DNA of 64,000 nucleotides from Bacteroidota bacterium (GCA_027482225.1 JAIXWD010000017.1:62001-126000); one strand, 5' to 3'; counted from the first letter of the stretch, positions 55,933 through 64,000 are shown. Notes: a model not told the origin generated them from the letters alone. Program-made: numbers and translations.

Positions 55933-56688
55933 ATGAATACAACAGCAATAAAAGATTTACTTTACAAAATGGCCGATGATCTTTTAATTATTGGACATAG
56001 AAACAGCGAATGGACTGGATTGGGTCCTATATTAGAAGAAGATATCGCCTTCTCTTCTATGGCACAAGATAAAATTGGACAATCGCAAGCATTGTTTCAA
56101 TTACTGCACGAGTTAGGCGAACAAGAACCAGATACTGTTGCTTTTACGCGTAATGCTAAACAGTTTCATAATGCACAATTTGTTGAGTTACCAAATGGTG
56201 ATTACGATTTCAGTTTGATGCGTCACTTCTTATATGATGTAGCTGATCAATTGCGTTTTGAAATGTTAGCTAGTAGTAGTTATGAGCCATTGGCAAAAGT
56301 TGCACGGAAAATAAAAGGTGAATTAAAATACCATGTTTTTCATGCCAATACTTGGATAGTAAAATTAGGTAGTGCAAATGAAGAAAGCAAAGCTCGCATG
56401 CAAACCGCTTTAAATGATGCATGGAATTATTCATTGGGTTTGTTTGAAGAAGGTGACTTTGAAAACGACTTAAAAAACGAAGGTGTGTTTGCAGGTGAAG
56501 TTGCCCTAAAACAACTTTGGTTAGAAACTATTAAACCAACATTAACCAAAGCAACACTTACCATTCCTCATGAAAACACATGGGAGCCTGAACTAGGCGG
56601 ACGAAAAGGTATTCATACCGAACATTTAGAGCCTTTGGTTGAGGAGATGAGCGAAGTATTTAGGGTGGATCCAAGTGCAGAGTGGTAG
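55933..56688 (+). CDS. paaC: phenylacetyl-CoA epoxidase subunit PaaC
   Basis: 251 residues of ferritin-like fold; structural partner of PaaA without a functional di-iron site. MADDLLIIGHRNSEWTGLGPILEEDIAFSSMAQDKIGQ at the N-terminus, NAQFVELPNGDYDFSLMRHFLYD near residue 75 and ELKYHVFHANTWIVKLG near 130 are family blocks, ending with GGRKGIHTEHLEPLVEEM. It starts 1 bp after the membrane-protein gene. Confidence 0.95.
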   Translation: MNTTAIKDLLYKMADDLLIIGHRNSEWTGLGPILEEDIAFSSMAQDKIGQSQALFQLLHELGEQEPDTVAFTRNAKQFHNAQFVELPNGDYDFSLMRHFLYDVADQLRFEMLASSSYEPLAKVARKIKGELKYHVFHANTWIVKLGSANEESKARMQTALNDAWNYSLGLFEEGDFENDLKNEGVFAGEVALKQLWLETIKPTLTKATLTIPHENTWEPELGGRKGIHTEHLEPLVEEMSEVFRVDPSAEW

Positions 56689-56738
56689 TAAATTACACTC
56701 TTGATGTTGGTTTAAGTTTATAATAAAGCAATTTGTGT

Positions 56739-57224
56739 ATGATTACAGAACAAGAAATTTGGAAAGGTCTTGAGTTGGTTAAAGACCCAGAAATTCCAAC
56801 CTTAAGCATGGTTGATATGGGGATTATTACTAAGGTGGAAGTGCGTGGCGAAAGTAATGTTTTTGTAGAAATGACACCAACTTTTACCGGATGCCCTGCC
56901 ATTAAAATGATGGAAGGCATGGTTGCTGATAGGTTAAAAGAAATGGGTATTACCCAAGTAGAAGTAGTTACAACTTTTGATAAACCATGGGACAGCAATA
57001 AACTTACTGAAAGGGGTTTAATGTGTTTAAAAAAACATGGATTAGCACCACCTATTAAACACAGTGGTGAGGTAACCATGGAATTGCTTGAGCACACCGA
57101 GTGCCCATTTTGTGGAAGTAAAAATACCGAAATGAAAAGTCCGTTTGGACCAACACTTTGCCGCAGTATGCATTACTGTAACGAATGTCTTCAGGCGTTT
57201 GAAGGATTTAAGCCTGTTGTGTAA
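56739..57224 (+). CDS. paaD: PaaD, iron-sulfur assembly-like protein of the phenylacetate pathway
   Basis: 161 residues; ATG at 56739 preferred to an in-frame TTG two codons upstream. An N-terminal MIP18/DUF59 domain contains VKDPEIPTLSMVDMGII and FTGCPAIKMMEGMV with the conserved Cys; the C-terminus has a zinc-binding region CPFCGSKNTEMKSPFGPTLC...CNEC. PaaD is needed for epoxidase maturation, probably through cluster insertion. The reductase gene paaE does not follow in this window. Confidence 0.93.
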   Translation: MITEQEIWKGLELVKDPEIPTLSMVDMGIITKVEVRGESNVFVEMTPTFTGCPAIKMMEGMVADRLKEMGITQVEVVTTFDKPWDSNKLTERGLMCLKKHGLAPPIKHSGEVTMELLEHTECPFCGSKNTEMKSPFGPTLCRSMHYCNECLQAFEGFKPVV

Positions 57225-57255
57225 TTCATTTAAATTTATTAGATATTTGAGGCCG

Positions 57256-57774
57256 ATGAAAAACATTGGCCTCTTTTGTGTTTTGTTTTTGGTAACACTC
57301 GCTTCTTGTAAGAGTAAAAAGGGTGTGCATCAAACGCCAAAGACAGTATTTACCAAAAAGGAATACCGTGCACTCAGTGAAAAATTAAATCTAGAAATCA
57401 ACAAATCAGATAATATTAAGTTATATAATTTTGTTGGTAATTGGCTGGGAGTACCTCATAAATTAGGTAGCTGCTCAAATTTGGCAATTGATTGTTCGTG
57501 TTTTATTCAGCTTTTGCACCAACAAGTATATGGTAACAAATTGCCCCGAACGGCTGCAGATATGCAACTTGATAGCAAAGAAATAAATATAAAAAATTTA
57601 AGCGAAGGAGACCTGGTTTTTTTTAAAATAAATGCTAAAAAGGTTTCGCATGTGGGCGTATATTTAAAAGAAGGTTGGTTTGCTCATGTAAGCACTAGTA
57701 AAGGTGTTATGATTAATAACTTAAACGAAGCTTATTATCAAAAGTATTACACATCTGCAGGCAGGGTGAAATAA
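57256..57774 (+). CDS. NlpC/P60 family lipoprotein (peptidoglycan hydrolase)
   Basis: 172 residues; the ATG at 57256 begins a lipoprotein signal peptide (MKNIGLFCVLFLVTLASC, lipobox LASC). The NlpC/P60 domain has the catalytic Cys in AIDCSCFIQLLHQQVYG, where the common DCSGF reads DCSCF, LPRTAADM, GDLVFF, the catalytic His in VSHVGVYL and a polar residue in AHVSTSKGVMI. It should cleave stem-peptide bonds of peptidoglycan. It is 31 bp after paaD but unrelated in function. Confidence 0.88.
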   Translation: MKNIGLFCVLFLVTLASCKSKKGVHQTPKTVFTKKEYRALSEKLNLEINKSDNIKLYNFVGNWLGVPHKLGSCSNLAIDCSCFIQLLHQQVYGNKLPRTAADMQLDSKEINIKNLSEGDLVFFKINAKKVSHVGVYLKEGWFAHVSTSKGVMINNLNEAYYQKYYTSAGRVK

Positions 57775-57785
57775 TTTTAATGAAT

Positions 57786-58439
57786 TTAATCCGATACTTT
57801 TCTGCCCATCATCAAACCATCTCGTATAGGCAATAAAATGTGCTCCAGTCTTTGGTCGTTGTGTAAATGCTTGTTAAATGAATCAAGCAATTGGGTGTCT
57901 TTATCTTTTTGCAAACTTTTTTCATCAATCACTTTACCGCTCCACAATACATTATCGGCAATCACATAACCACCAACATTTAAACAATCCATGGCTTGGT
58001 TGTAATATTTTAAGTAGTTAGGTTTATCTGCATCAATAAAAATCAAATCAAATTTGTAGGGTAATGTTTTAATAATATTATATGCATCGCCCACAATAAA
58101 TTGTATGCTATTTTTCATACCTGCTTCTTCAATAAAGCGGTGTATGTTGTCTTCCTGTTCGGGGTTTACATCAATGGTAATTAATCGTCCACCTTCTTGT
58201 AAACCTTCGGCCAAACAAATGGCTGAGTAACCCGTGTATGTACCAATTTCTAAAATGTATTTTGGTTTAATCATTTGGCTAAACATGCTCAACAAACGAC
58301 CTTGAAAATGGCCGCTAAGCATACGCGGCTGCAATACATTGGCAAAAGTATGGCGTGTTAGTTTTTTTAACACTTCGCTTTCGGTTTGGGTGTGGTCATC
58401 GCAATATTGCTGTATGGCGGGAGAAATAATATCAAACAT
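57786..58439 (-). CDS. class I SAM-dependent O-methyltransferase
   Basis: 217 residues, catechol-O-methyltransferase-like (Methyltransf_3). SAM motif I is ILEIGTYTGYSAICLAEGL near residue 69; GGRLITIDVNPEQED, IQFIVGDAYNIIKTLP, DLIFIDADKPNYLKYYNQ (metal and catalytic Asp) and GGYVIADNVLWSGKV follow. The substrate is unknown. It overlaps the VanZ gene by 8 bp. Confidence 0.9.
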   Translation of the reverse strand: MFDIISPAIQQYCDDHTQTESEVLKKLTRHTFANVLQPRMLSGHFQGRLLSMFSQMIKPKYILEIGTYTGYSAICLAEGLQEGGRLITIDVNPEQEDNIHRFIEEAGMKNSIQFIVGDAYNIIKTLPYKFDLIFIDADKPNYLKYYNQAMDCLNVGGYVIADNVLWSGKVIDEKSLQKDKDTQLLDSFNKHLHNDQRLEHILLPIRDGLMMGRKVSD

Positions 58440-58818
58440 ATTTTATCTTTTTCGAAACAACAAAATACACAATCAAACAACCCAGTGTGTTGGCTATCAT
58501 ATCAAAATAATCGTAACTGCGGCCTGTAAAAATAAATTTTTGCATTAACTCAATTAATGCTCCATAACTTGCACTTACCGCACACCAAATAACTATTACT
58601 TTTTTTGGGTTTTGGGTTGTGTATTGTAAGTTAGCTTTAATTAATAACCATGCCTGGACACCAAATAACAAGGCATGAATGGGTTTATCGTAACCAAATA
58701 AATCTTCAAGCTTAAGCTGTGCCAATGTGCCAGGTTGCGCACCACATGCAAATAAAATAAGCAGCGCCCAAGCAATGGCTAATTTATAGTGGTATAATTT
58801 TTTTTGCTTAAGCAGCAT
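58432..58818 (-). CDS. VanZ family membrane protein
   Basis: 128 residues with four transmembrane helices. The VanZ-like signature is seen in GYDKPIHALLFGVQAWLL (the D-K-x-xH motif) and FIFTGRSYDYFDMIANTLGCLIVYF (the R-x-xD-xxD-xxAN-xxG motif). Function of such stand-alone VanZ-like proteins is not known; VanZ itself gives low-level teicoplanin resistance. It overlaps the O-methyltransferase gene, so the two are co-translated. Confidence 0.85.
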   Translation of the reverse strand: MLLKQKKLYHYKLAIAWALLILFACGAQPGTLAQLKLEDLFGYDKPIHALLFGVQAWLLIKANLQYTTQNPKKVIVIWCAVSASYGALIELMQKFIFTGRSYDYFDMIANTLGCLIVYFVVSKKIKYV

Positions 58819-58836
58819 TTGGTTATGGTAATAAAT

Positions 58837-58862
58837 AAACCACCAATTACAATTGGTGGTTT
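58837..58862 (-). terminator. intrinsic terminator of pgk
   Basis: Perfect 12-bp arms AAACCACCAATT / AATTGGTGGTTT, 2 bp apart, followed on the minus strand by a T-rich TTTATTTATT. It begins 10 bp after the pgk stop and separates pgk from the VanZ gene. Confidence 0.75.
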
Positions 58863-58872
58863 ACAATTGGTT

Positions 58873-60084
58873 TTAATCGTTTATGGCTTTTATACCTGGT
58901 AGTTCTTTTCCTTCAAAATATTCAAGTAAAGCTCCACCACCTGTGCTTACATAACTTACTTCGTTTTCGAAACCAAATTTAGCAACGGCTGCAGCACTAT
59001 CGCCACCACCAATTAAACTAAATGCCCCGTTTTTGGTAGCCTCAGCCACAGCAATAGCGGCTTGTTTGGTTCCGTTTTCATAACTGCTCATTTCAAACAC
59101 ACCCATTGGGCCGTTCCATAAAATGGTTTTCGATTGTTTAATCACCGCTGCATAATCATCCGCAGCTTTCGGTCCAATGTCTAATCCCATCCAACCCGCT
59201 TCAATGTGTTTGTTGTCACAAACTTTATGGTTGGCGTCATTGCTAAACGCATCAGCTACAACACTATCAACAGGCAACATGAGGTTAACGCCTTTTTCTT
59301 TTGCTTTAGCCATTAAATCAAGGCAAAGTTGCAAACGATCTTCTTCACATAAACTTGATCCTATTTCATAACCCATAGCTTTTAAAAAAGTGTAAGCCAT
59401 ACCACCACCAATAATTAAATTATCTACTTTGTCAATTAAGTTTTCTAAAATTAATAGTTTGTCGCTAACCTTTGCACCACCTGTAATAGCGGTAAATGGA
59501 CGAGCAGCATTTTTCATTACCAATTCAGCATTGGCTACTTCTTTTGCCATTACATAACCAAAACATTTTTGAGTAAAAAAATGAGCAATAACAGCTGTGC
59601 TGGCATGTGCACGATGCGCGGTACCAAAAGCATCATTTACATATACATCACCTAATTTACTTAGTTTTTCGGCAAACTCTGCATCACCTTTTTCTTCTTC
59701 TTTATTAAAGCGTAAATTTTCTAATAATAAAATTTCACCAGGATTTAAATCAGCAGCTTTATCAGTTGCATCTCGTCCTATGCAATCTTCTGCGAATTGT
59801 ACCTCCACCCCAAATAATTCAGAGGCTTTAGCAACAACATGCCTCAATGTGTATTTTTCAATATCAACAGTACCGTCTTCTTTTAATTTTTTTAACGGGC
59901 GACCTAAATGGCTCATTAATATGCAGCTTCCGCCATCGGCAAGTATTTTTTTAATGGTAGGAACTGTTGCACGAATACGCGCATCATCAGTTACTGCAAA
60001 AGTTTGTTTATCTAACGGAACGTTAAAATCTACACGAATCAAAGCCTTTTTTTTGGCAAAGTTTATAGTGTCTACTGTTTTCAT
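58873..60084 (-). CDS. pgk: phosphoglycerate kinase
   Basis: Glycolytic enzyme of 403 residues. [12 protein letters not shown] near residue 14 and SHLGRPLKK near 58 bind 3-phosphoglycerate; [29 protein letters not shown], the [15 protein letters not shown] and [13 protein letters not shown] segments and WNGPMGVFE bind [12 protein letters not shown] and [13 protein letters not shown] close the protein. All catalytic blocks are intact. A perfect -7 element TATTTTTG lies at 60142-60135 on the minus strand, 50 bp upstream. Confidence 0.97.
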   Translation of the reverse strand: MKTVDTINFAKKKALIRVDFNVPLDKQTFAVTDDARIRATVPTIKKILADGGSCILMSHLGRPLKKLKEDGTVDIEKYTLRHVVAKASELFGVEVQFAEDCIGRDATDKAADLNPGEILLLENLRFNKEEEKGDAEFAEKLSKLGDVYVNDAFGTAHRAHASTAVIAHFFTQKCFGYVMAKEVANAELVMKNAARPFTAITGGAKVSDKLLILENLIDKVDNLIIGGGMAYTFLKAMGYEIGSSLCEEDRLQLCLDLMAKAKEKGVNLMLPVDSVVADAFSNDANHKVCDNKHIEAGWMGLDIGPKAADDYAAVIKQSKTILWNGPMGVFEMSSYENGTKQAAIAVAEATKNGAFSLIGGGDSAAAVAKFGFENEVSYVSTGGGALLEYFEGKELPGIKAIND

Positions 60085-60134
60085 GCTGAATACTTTAGGT
60101 ATAAAATAGTGAATTGTAAATGCTTAAATTTGAG

Positions 60135-60142
60135 CAAAAATA
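60135..60142 (-). promoter_or_regulatory. -7 element of the pgk promoter
   Basis: TATTTTTG on the minus strand is an exact TAnnTTTG match about 50 bp upstream of pgk. No convincing -33 element. Confidence 0.4.
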
Positions 60143-60226
60143 GTTTTTTGTATTTAGATTGTGGTTGATTTTTTAAGCTTATGTTGCTACAAAAAAAGGT
60201 ATAGCAACACTCAACAATAATATAAT

Positions 60227-60667
60227 ATGGGTAAAGTTTGGGTTTCTGTTTTTGTGCTATTTGTTTTTATAGCATGTACAAGTAAAAAAGAAAAGGTATT
60301 GATTAAGCGTTGGCGTGTAGCTGATGTTACTTTTGTTGATGCCGAAAAAGCTACCCTGCAAAGTGATACCATGCAAGGTAATTTAATGTTAAGGCAACAA
60401 GCGGTATTGCGCGATGTGCTTCTTAAAAACTTGTATGAGTTTAATGAAGATGGAACATACATAACTGGTAATGCTGCTGGTTCTGCAACCGGAAAATGGA
60501 AATTAAGTGGTGATGCCATTATTTTTATTAGTGATGTTGAAAAAGATGGAGTTGCATCAACAAAAAAAGTTCCGTTTCAACATTTAAGTGATGATAGTTT
60601 GGTTTTGTTGCTAAACAATGATCAAACGAGTATTAAATTAAAATTAGTTTTATTACCTGTTGAGTAA
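60227..60667 (+). CDS. small lipoprotein (lipocalin-like)
   Basis: 146 residues. Lipoprotein signal: MGKVWVSVFVLFVFIAC with the lipid-modified Cys at 17. The mature part has short amphipathic strands (IKRWRVADVTFVD, YEFNEDGTYITG, GKWKLSGDAIIFIS, LSDDSLVLLL) like lipocalin-type small lipoproteins of Bacteroidota, in which a G-x-W motif is typical; function unknown. It is 22 bp before the Rieske gene. Confidence 0.65.
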   Translation: MGKVWVSVFVLFVFIACTSKKEKVLIKRWRVADVTFVDAEKATLQSDTMQGNLMLRQQAVLRDVLLKNLYEFNEDGTYITGNAAGSATGKWKLSGDAIIFISDVEKDGVASTKKVPFQHLSDDSLVLLLNNDQTSIKLKLVLLPVE

Positions 60668-60689
60668 AAAGTAATCAAATTCACTAAGC

Positions 60690-61031
60690 ATGATTCGCTT
60701 TTTTAAAGTATACGATTTTAAACTACACGGCCTTGAGCCCCAACAAATCAACACAACTCGCACCATTGATATTGAAGGAAAGCGTATTTGTTTGGCTTAC
60801 ACTTCTTCTGGCTATTATGCAGTTGATGATAAATGTCCGCATGCAGGAGCTCATTTGGGCAGGGGTGGTTGGTGCGAGGATGACTTTGTGGTTTGTCCTA
60901 TTCACCGATATAAATACAATCTAAAAACAGGGCAAGGTAAACAAGGTGATTACATTAAACCATACACTGTACAAAACCGTGTAGACGGTATTTACATTGG
61001 CATTGAAAAAAAATGGTGGCAATTTTGGTAA
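60690..61031 (+). CDS. Rieske [2Fe-2S] domain protein
   Basis: 113-residue soluble ferredoxin of Rieske type. The cluster ligands are in CPHAGAHLGRGGW and CPIHRYKYNLKTG (C-x-H...C-x-x-H). It resembles the small ferredoxin subunit of nitrite reductase or ring-hydroxylating dioxygenase systems, but no oxygenase gene is adjacent. The epoxidase operon is 3.5 kb away; a link is speculative. Confidence 0.9.
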   Translation: MIRFFKVYDFKLHGLEPQQINTTRTIDIEGKRICLAYTSSGYYAVDDKCPHAGAHLGRGGWCEDDFVVCPIHRYKYNLKTGQGKQGDYIKPYTVQNRVDGIYIGIEKKWWQFW

Positions 61032-61040
61032 ATGAAATTA

Positions 61041-62489
61041 TTAAAGCGCTGCTTTTTTACTAACAGCAAATAAACCCATAAACGTTAGTGCCCCGTTTAA
61101 TATCAGCATTTCAATACCTATTTGATAATTACTAAACCAACTAATACTATTGTATTGAATGAGGTAACAAATTACTGGCGCTAACAAGCAAATTACTGGC
61201 GCAAATTTATCAGTAATACTGCGTTTAGTTAACATGCCAAAGGCAAACAAACCCAACAATGGCCCATAGGTGTATCCAGCAATATCTAGTAAAATACCAA
61301 TAATAGATTTATTGTCAAGCCATTTAAAATAAAGCACAAATAGTAAAAATATAAACGAGAATATAAGATGAACCGTTATACGAGTTTTACTTTGTTGGGC
61401 TTCGCTCAATTTCTTGTTACGTTGTAATCCTAAAATATCTATACAAAAAGATGAGGTTAATGCTGTAATGGCCCCATCCGCACTAGGAAATAGTGCAGAA
61501 ATCAAACCAATAATAAATATAATTGCAATAATTGGTGGTAGGTATTGCAGCGCTATAGTTGGAAATAAATCATCTCCTTTTACCGAAAGACCTTTGTTTG
61601 CTGCATACAAGTATAATAAACCACCTAACAATAAAAAGAAAAGGTTAACCAGCACCATTACACTACTAAACGTAACCATGTTTTTTTGTGAGTCGGCAAG
61701 GTTTTTAACACTTATATTTTTTTGCATCATTTCTTGATCAAGGCCTGTCATGCTTATGGTTATAAACGCACCACCAATTATTTGTTTCAGGAAAAACTTC
61801 TTATCTAGTACATCCGTGTTAAACATTTCTGTATAACCTAGCTTATTAAGTTGAGAGATGGCTTCTGTAAAAGTTAAATTTAAATCACCCATGATGTAAA
61901 ATACACACACCACTAATGCTAAAAGCATAAAAAAGGTTTGTAATGTGTCTGTCCAAACAATCGTTTTTACACCGCCTTTAAAGGTGTATAACAATATCAT
62001 AAGTAGAATAAAAAATGTTGTGGCAACAAATGGTACGCCCAAGGCATCAAGAATAAATAGTTGCATTACATTAATTACTAAATACAACCTTAAGGTAGCA
62101 CCAAGGGTGCGCGATACAATGAATAGCAATGCCCCAGTTTTATAACTATATGTGCCAAACCTATGATTTAAGTAGTCATAGATACTAGTTAAGTTTAATC
62201 TATAATACAAGGGTAAAAGCATATAGGCTACCACAAAATATCCGATAAAGTATCCTAATACTACTTGGAAATACGCAAAATGATTGGCGCTAACAGTTCC
62301 TGGAACACTAATAAATGTTACACCACTAAGTGAGGTGCCAATCATTCCAAAAGCCACCAACATCCAGTTGCTGTTTTTATTACCAATAAAAAATGAGTGG
62401 TTAGTGCTGCCCTTAGATGTATAAAAGGCAACTAAAAGTAGCACGGCAAAGTAGGCTACTATACAGGTGAAAAGTAAAACAGGCGACAT
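61041..62489 (-). CDS. sodium:solute symporter family protein
   Basis: 482-residue inner-membrane transporter with about 13 helices. SSS family features: SLSGVTFISVPGTVSAN near residue 54, PLYYRLNLTSIYDYLNHRFG, GGVKTIVWTDTLQTFFML near 171, GLDQEMMQKNIS near 250 and LFPSADGAITALTSSFCIDIL near 347. The substrate is not predictable; Bacteroidota homologues are linked with sialic acid or other sugars. The ATG lies within a 14-bp perfect inverted repeat, and a TACATTTG -7 element sits in its loop (62502-62495). Confidence 0.9.
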   Translation of the reverse strand: MSPVLLFTCIVAYFAVLLLVAFYTSKGSTNHSFFIGNKNSNWMLVAFGMIGTSLSGVTFISVPGTVSANHFAYFQVVLGYFIGYFVVAYMLLPLYYRLNLTSIYDYLNHRFGTYSYKTGALLFIVSRTLGATLRLYLVINVMQLFILDALGVPFVATTFFILLMILLYTFKGGVKTIVWTDTLQTFFMLLALVVCVFYIMGDLNLTFTEAISQLNKLGYTEMFNTDVLDKKFFLKQIIGGAFITISMTGLDQEMMQKNISVKNLADSQKNMVTFSSVMVLVNLFFLLLGGLLYLYAANKGLSVKGDDLFPTIALQYLPPIIAIIFIIGLISALFPSADGAITALTSSFCIDILGLQRNKKLSEAQQSKTRITVHLIFSFIFLLFVLYFKWLDNKSIIGILLDIAGYTYGPLLGLFAFGMLTKRSITDKFAPVICLLAPVICYLIQYNSISWFSNYQIGIEMLILNGALTFMGLFAVSKKAAL

Positions 62490-62514
62490 GTAAACAAATG
62501 TACATGTCGCCTGT
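62479..62514 (-). promoter_or_regulatory. 14-bp inverted repeat spanning the symporter start codon
   Basis: Arms ACAGGCGACATGTA (62479-62492) and TACATGTCGCCTGT (62501-62514) pair perfectly around AACAAATG. The symporter ATG (62489-62487) lies in one arm and a -7 element overlaps the loop. On the minus strand TTTTACTTTT follows, so it may also act as a terminator for the upstream gene. Confidence 0.6.
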
Positions 62515-62576
62515 GTATGGCTAAAATAGAGTTAATAACAGTTATGGATTGATGTAAACTAAATCACACACCTAAT

Positions 62577-63374
62577 TTAGTTAGTAATCAATACTTTTTG
62601 GAAATAGCTTTGATTGCCAACCTGAACTTTTATAAAGTAAACCCCAGCTTTAAGGTGTTGGGTTGATGCACTATATTGTTGCGCTCCAGATGTTAAATCA
62701 CCCGAATGTAGTTCTTCACAAACTTGTCCGTTGTAGTTTACCAATGTAAGTTTAACGTGACCTTGTTGTTTTAAATTAAAAGCAACATTTAAAGATTTTT
62801 CGTTGTTGTTTACGTATGACGTTAAAGCAATTTCTTTAGCAATTTCGTTTATGCCTGTATTTACTTTTTCTTTTACAGTAATTACCTGTTTGGTGGTGTT
62901 AGATCTAGTTACAGCAAATGCTCCATATAAATTTACATCCCCTGTTCCGGTAGCAGGAGCTATCCATTGGAAAGTCCAAGTTGCTGCAGTGCTATTAATA
63001 GCCGCGCTGTGAGTAATATAGTTTGTTGATGTAACCTTAGATCCTGTTCCTGAAATTGGCGTTCCTTTAAATGTACCGCCAGCGTTTTGAGCAGAGAACA
63101 TAAAACCTTTATCACCTTCTCCTGAGAATGATACCGTTACATTATAAGTAGTTCCTGGTGTATAACCTTCTGTTGGTATATTGGTAGTCATTCTATCGTT
63201 GACGTTTGAGGCTGGACCATTATGGCAACCAGATTGTGCACATGTAGCTCCACCTTCTGCAGGTCCACCACTTGTAGGAAATGGCGCACCTTCAGGTCGC
63301 GAATTTAGACTGCCAATTGATAAAACACCAACTAGCGTTAGTACGGTAAAGAATAGCATTATGGTCTTTTTCAT
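62577..63374 (-). CDS. T9SS-exported protein with choice-of-anchor V (Reeler-like) domain
   Basis: 265 residues. Signal peptide MKKTIMLFFTVLTLVGVLSIGS; an N-terminal segment with GGATCAQSGCHNGPAS; a beta-sandwich (about 65-165) of the choice-of-anchor V type with PGTTYNVTVSFSG and TWTFQWIAPATGTGDVNLYGAF; C-terminal T9SS sorting domain (about 190-265: SYVNNNEKSLNVAF to YFQKVLITN). CAQSGCH is a CX4CH variant of the haem-binding CXXCH usually found in this position. Probably cell-surface; role unknown. Confidence 0.82.
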   Translation of the reverse strand: MKKTIMLFFTVLTLVGVLSIGSLNSRPEGAPFPTSGGPAEGGATCAQSGCHNGPASNVNDRMTTNIPTEGYTPGTTYNVTVSFSGEGDKGFMFSAQNAGGTFKGTPISGTGSKVTSTNYITHSAAINSTAATWTFQWIAPATGTGDVNLYGAFAVTRSNTTKQVITVKEKVNTGINEIAKEIALTSYVNNNEKSLNVAFNLKQQGHVKLTLVNYNGQVCEELHSGDLTSGAQQYSASTQHLKAGVYFIKVQVGNQSYFQKVLITN

Positions 63375-63485
63375 AAATTTTGTATTTATTAATTACATGC
63401 AATATAAGAGAAAGTTATGCAAAAAATAGTTGCATGTGTTAATTAAATTGTGTTGAAGTTGTGAATACCCAGTTAGTAAAATAAG

Positions 63486-63493
63486 TACATTTG
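63486..63493 (+). promoter_or_regulatory. -7 element of the recR promoter
   Basis: TACATTTG is an exact TAnnTTTG match ending 5 bp before the recR ATG, implying a leaderless or nearly leaderless transcript. No -33 element at the normal distance. Confidence 0.4.
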
Positions 63494-63498
63494 TTGCT

Positions 63499-64000
63499 AT
63501 GAATTATCCATCGGTTTTAATAGAAGAAGCGGTTAATGAATTAAGTAAATTTCCGGGTGTAGGTAAAAAAAGTGCCATGCGCATGGTGCTGCACTTGCTT
63601 AAACAGCAAGAGCAGGATGTTATAAATTTGGGTGAAGCGGTGATAAAATTAAGAACCCAAATAAAGTATTGTAAACGTTGTGGTAATGTGAGTGATGCAG
63701 ACATTTGTAATATATGTAATAACCCTAAGCGTAATCAAAAAAACATTTGTTTGGTTGAAGATTTACGCGATGTGATTGCAATTGAAAATACGTCACAATA
63801 TAATGGAACCTATCATGTTTTAGGTGGACTAATTAGCCCGGTTAATGGTGTTGGTCCTGATGATTTAAATATAGCATCGTTAGTAGAGCGCATCAAAACC
63901 GAAGAAATTACAGAAATTATTATGGCTTTAAGTGCAACCATGGAAGGTGATACCACTGTGTTTTACTTGTCAAAAAAGCTAAAAGACTTGCCGGTTAACA
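63499..64000 (+). CDS. recR: recombination protein RecR (partial, runs off window)
   Basis: First 167 residues, incomplete at the 3' end. The helix-hairpin-helix motif is ELSKFPGVGKKSAMRMVLHLL near residue 14, the zinc finger is CKRCGNVSDADICNIC near 58, and the Toprim domain begins with ICLVEDLRDVIAIENT and contains YHVLGGLISPVNGVGP. RecR works with RecF and RecO to load RecA at gaps. Reading frame is open to the last base of the window. Confidence 0.95.
   Translation, partial: MNYPSVLIEEAVNELSKFPGVGKKSAMRMVLHLLKQQEQDVINLGEAVIKLRTQIKYCKRCGNVSDADICNICNNPKRNQKNICLVEDLRDVIAIENTSQYNGTYHVLGGLISPVNGVGPDDLNIASLVERIKTEEITEIIMALSATMEGDTTVFYLSKKLKDLPVN

Noticed and set aside
59597..60109. 170-codon open frame antisense to pgk
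   Set aside because: Shadow of the pgk frame; low-complexity Ser/Asn-rich product.
60227..60667. Lipoprotein as a PaaE substitute or ferredoxin reductase partner
   Set aside because: It has no flavin, NAD or iron-sulfur binding motif; only a lipobox and lipocalin-like strands.

Overview
The window is a chromosomal segment of a member of the Bacteroidota. Evidence: AT-rich sequence; a short primary sigma factor of the Bacteroidota type; promoters with the TAnnTTTG/TTCG -7 element of this phylum; two secreted proteins with C-terminal type IX secretion (T9SS) sorting domains; a TonB-dependent receptor; and lineage families such as DUF2851, DUF4834, PorT-like barrels and GIN-domain proteins. Genus cannot be fixed from the sequence. 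No rRNA, tRNA, prophage, insertion sequence or CRISPR array was seen.

Layout. 0-13 kb is mostly housekeeping: aat, an outer-membrane barrel, pyrF, DUF2851, a PspC protein with a two-component system, the ribosomal cluster rplM-rpsI-rpsB-tsf, a SurA-like chaperone, a MoxR ATPase and a PAP2-like membrane protein. 13-19 kb (minus strand) has an FkbM methyltransferase, DUF4834, murI and a large T9SS-exported endonuclease I with tandem Ig-like modules. 19-22 kb is a tight run tatC-rpiB-meaB-FMN reductase.

22.2-23.9 kb is the most unusual part: nine related, internally palindromic repeat units in two arrays, four on one side and five on the other of a small single-domain GIY-YIG nuclease gene. Regular unit ends, compensating arms and fixed spacers suggest a structured element, perhaps mobilised or maintained by the nuclease (inference).

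24-37 kb: a PhoD-like phosphatase, rpoD, two rhomboid proteases with an EEP-family hydrolase, a pnuC-type transporter divergent from a TPP-riboswitch-controlled TonB receptor (probable thiamin uptake), a self-inhibited HTH-Fic protein and uvrA. 37-41.7 kb carries a complete cyanophycin cycle: isoaspartyl peptidase, cyanophycinase and cyanophycin synthetase. 42-52 kb holds metK, an ECF sigma / anti-sigma-like / GIN-domain operon, oxyR, an alpha/beta hydrolase, a PpiD/SurA-like foldase and a RsmI-family methyltransferase.

52.4-57.2 kb is a phenylacetyl-CoA epoxidase operon, TetR-paaA-paaB-(membrane protein)-paaC-paaD, with a perfect palindrome at the predicted start site of the TetR gene and an unexpected polytopic membrane protein inside the operon. 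57.2-64 kb has an NlpC/P60 lipoprotein, an O-methyltransferase, VanZ, pgk, a lipoprotein, a Rieske protein, a sodium:solute symporter whose start codon lies in a 14-bp perfect inverted repeat, a second T9SS cargo protein, and the 5' part of recR running off the window end.
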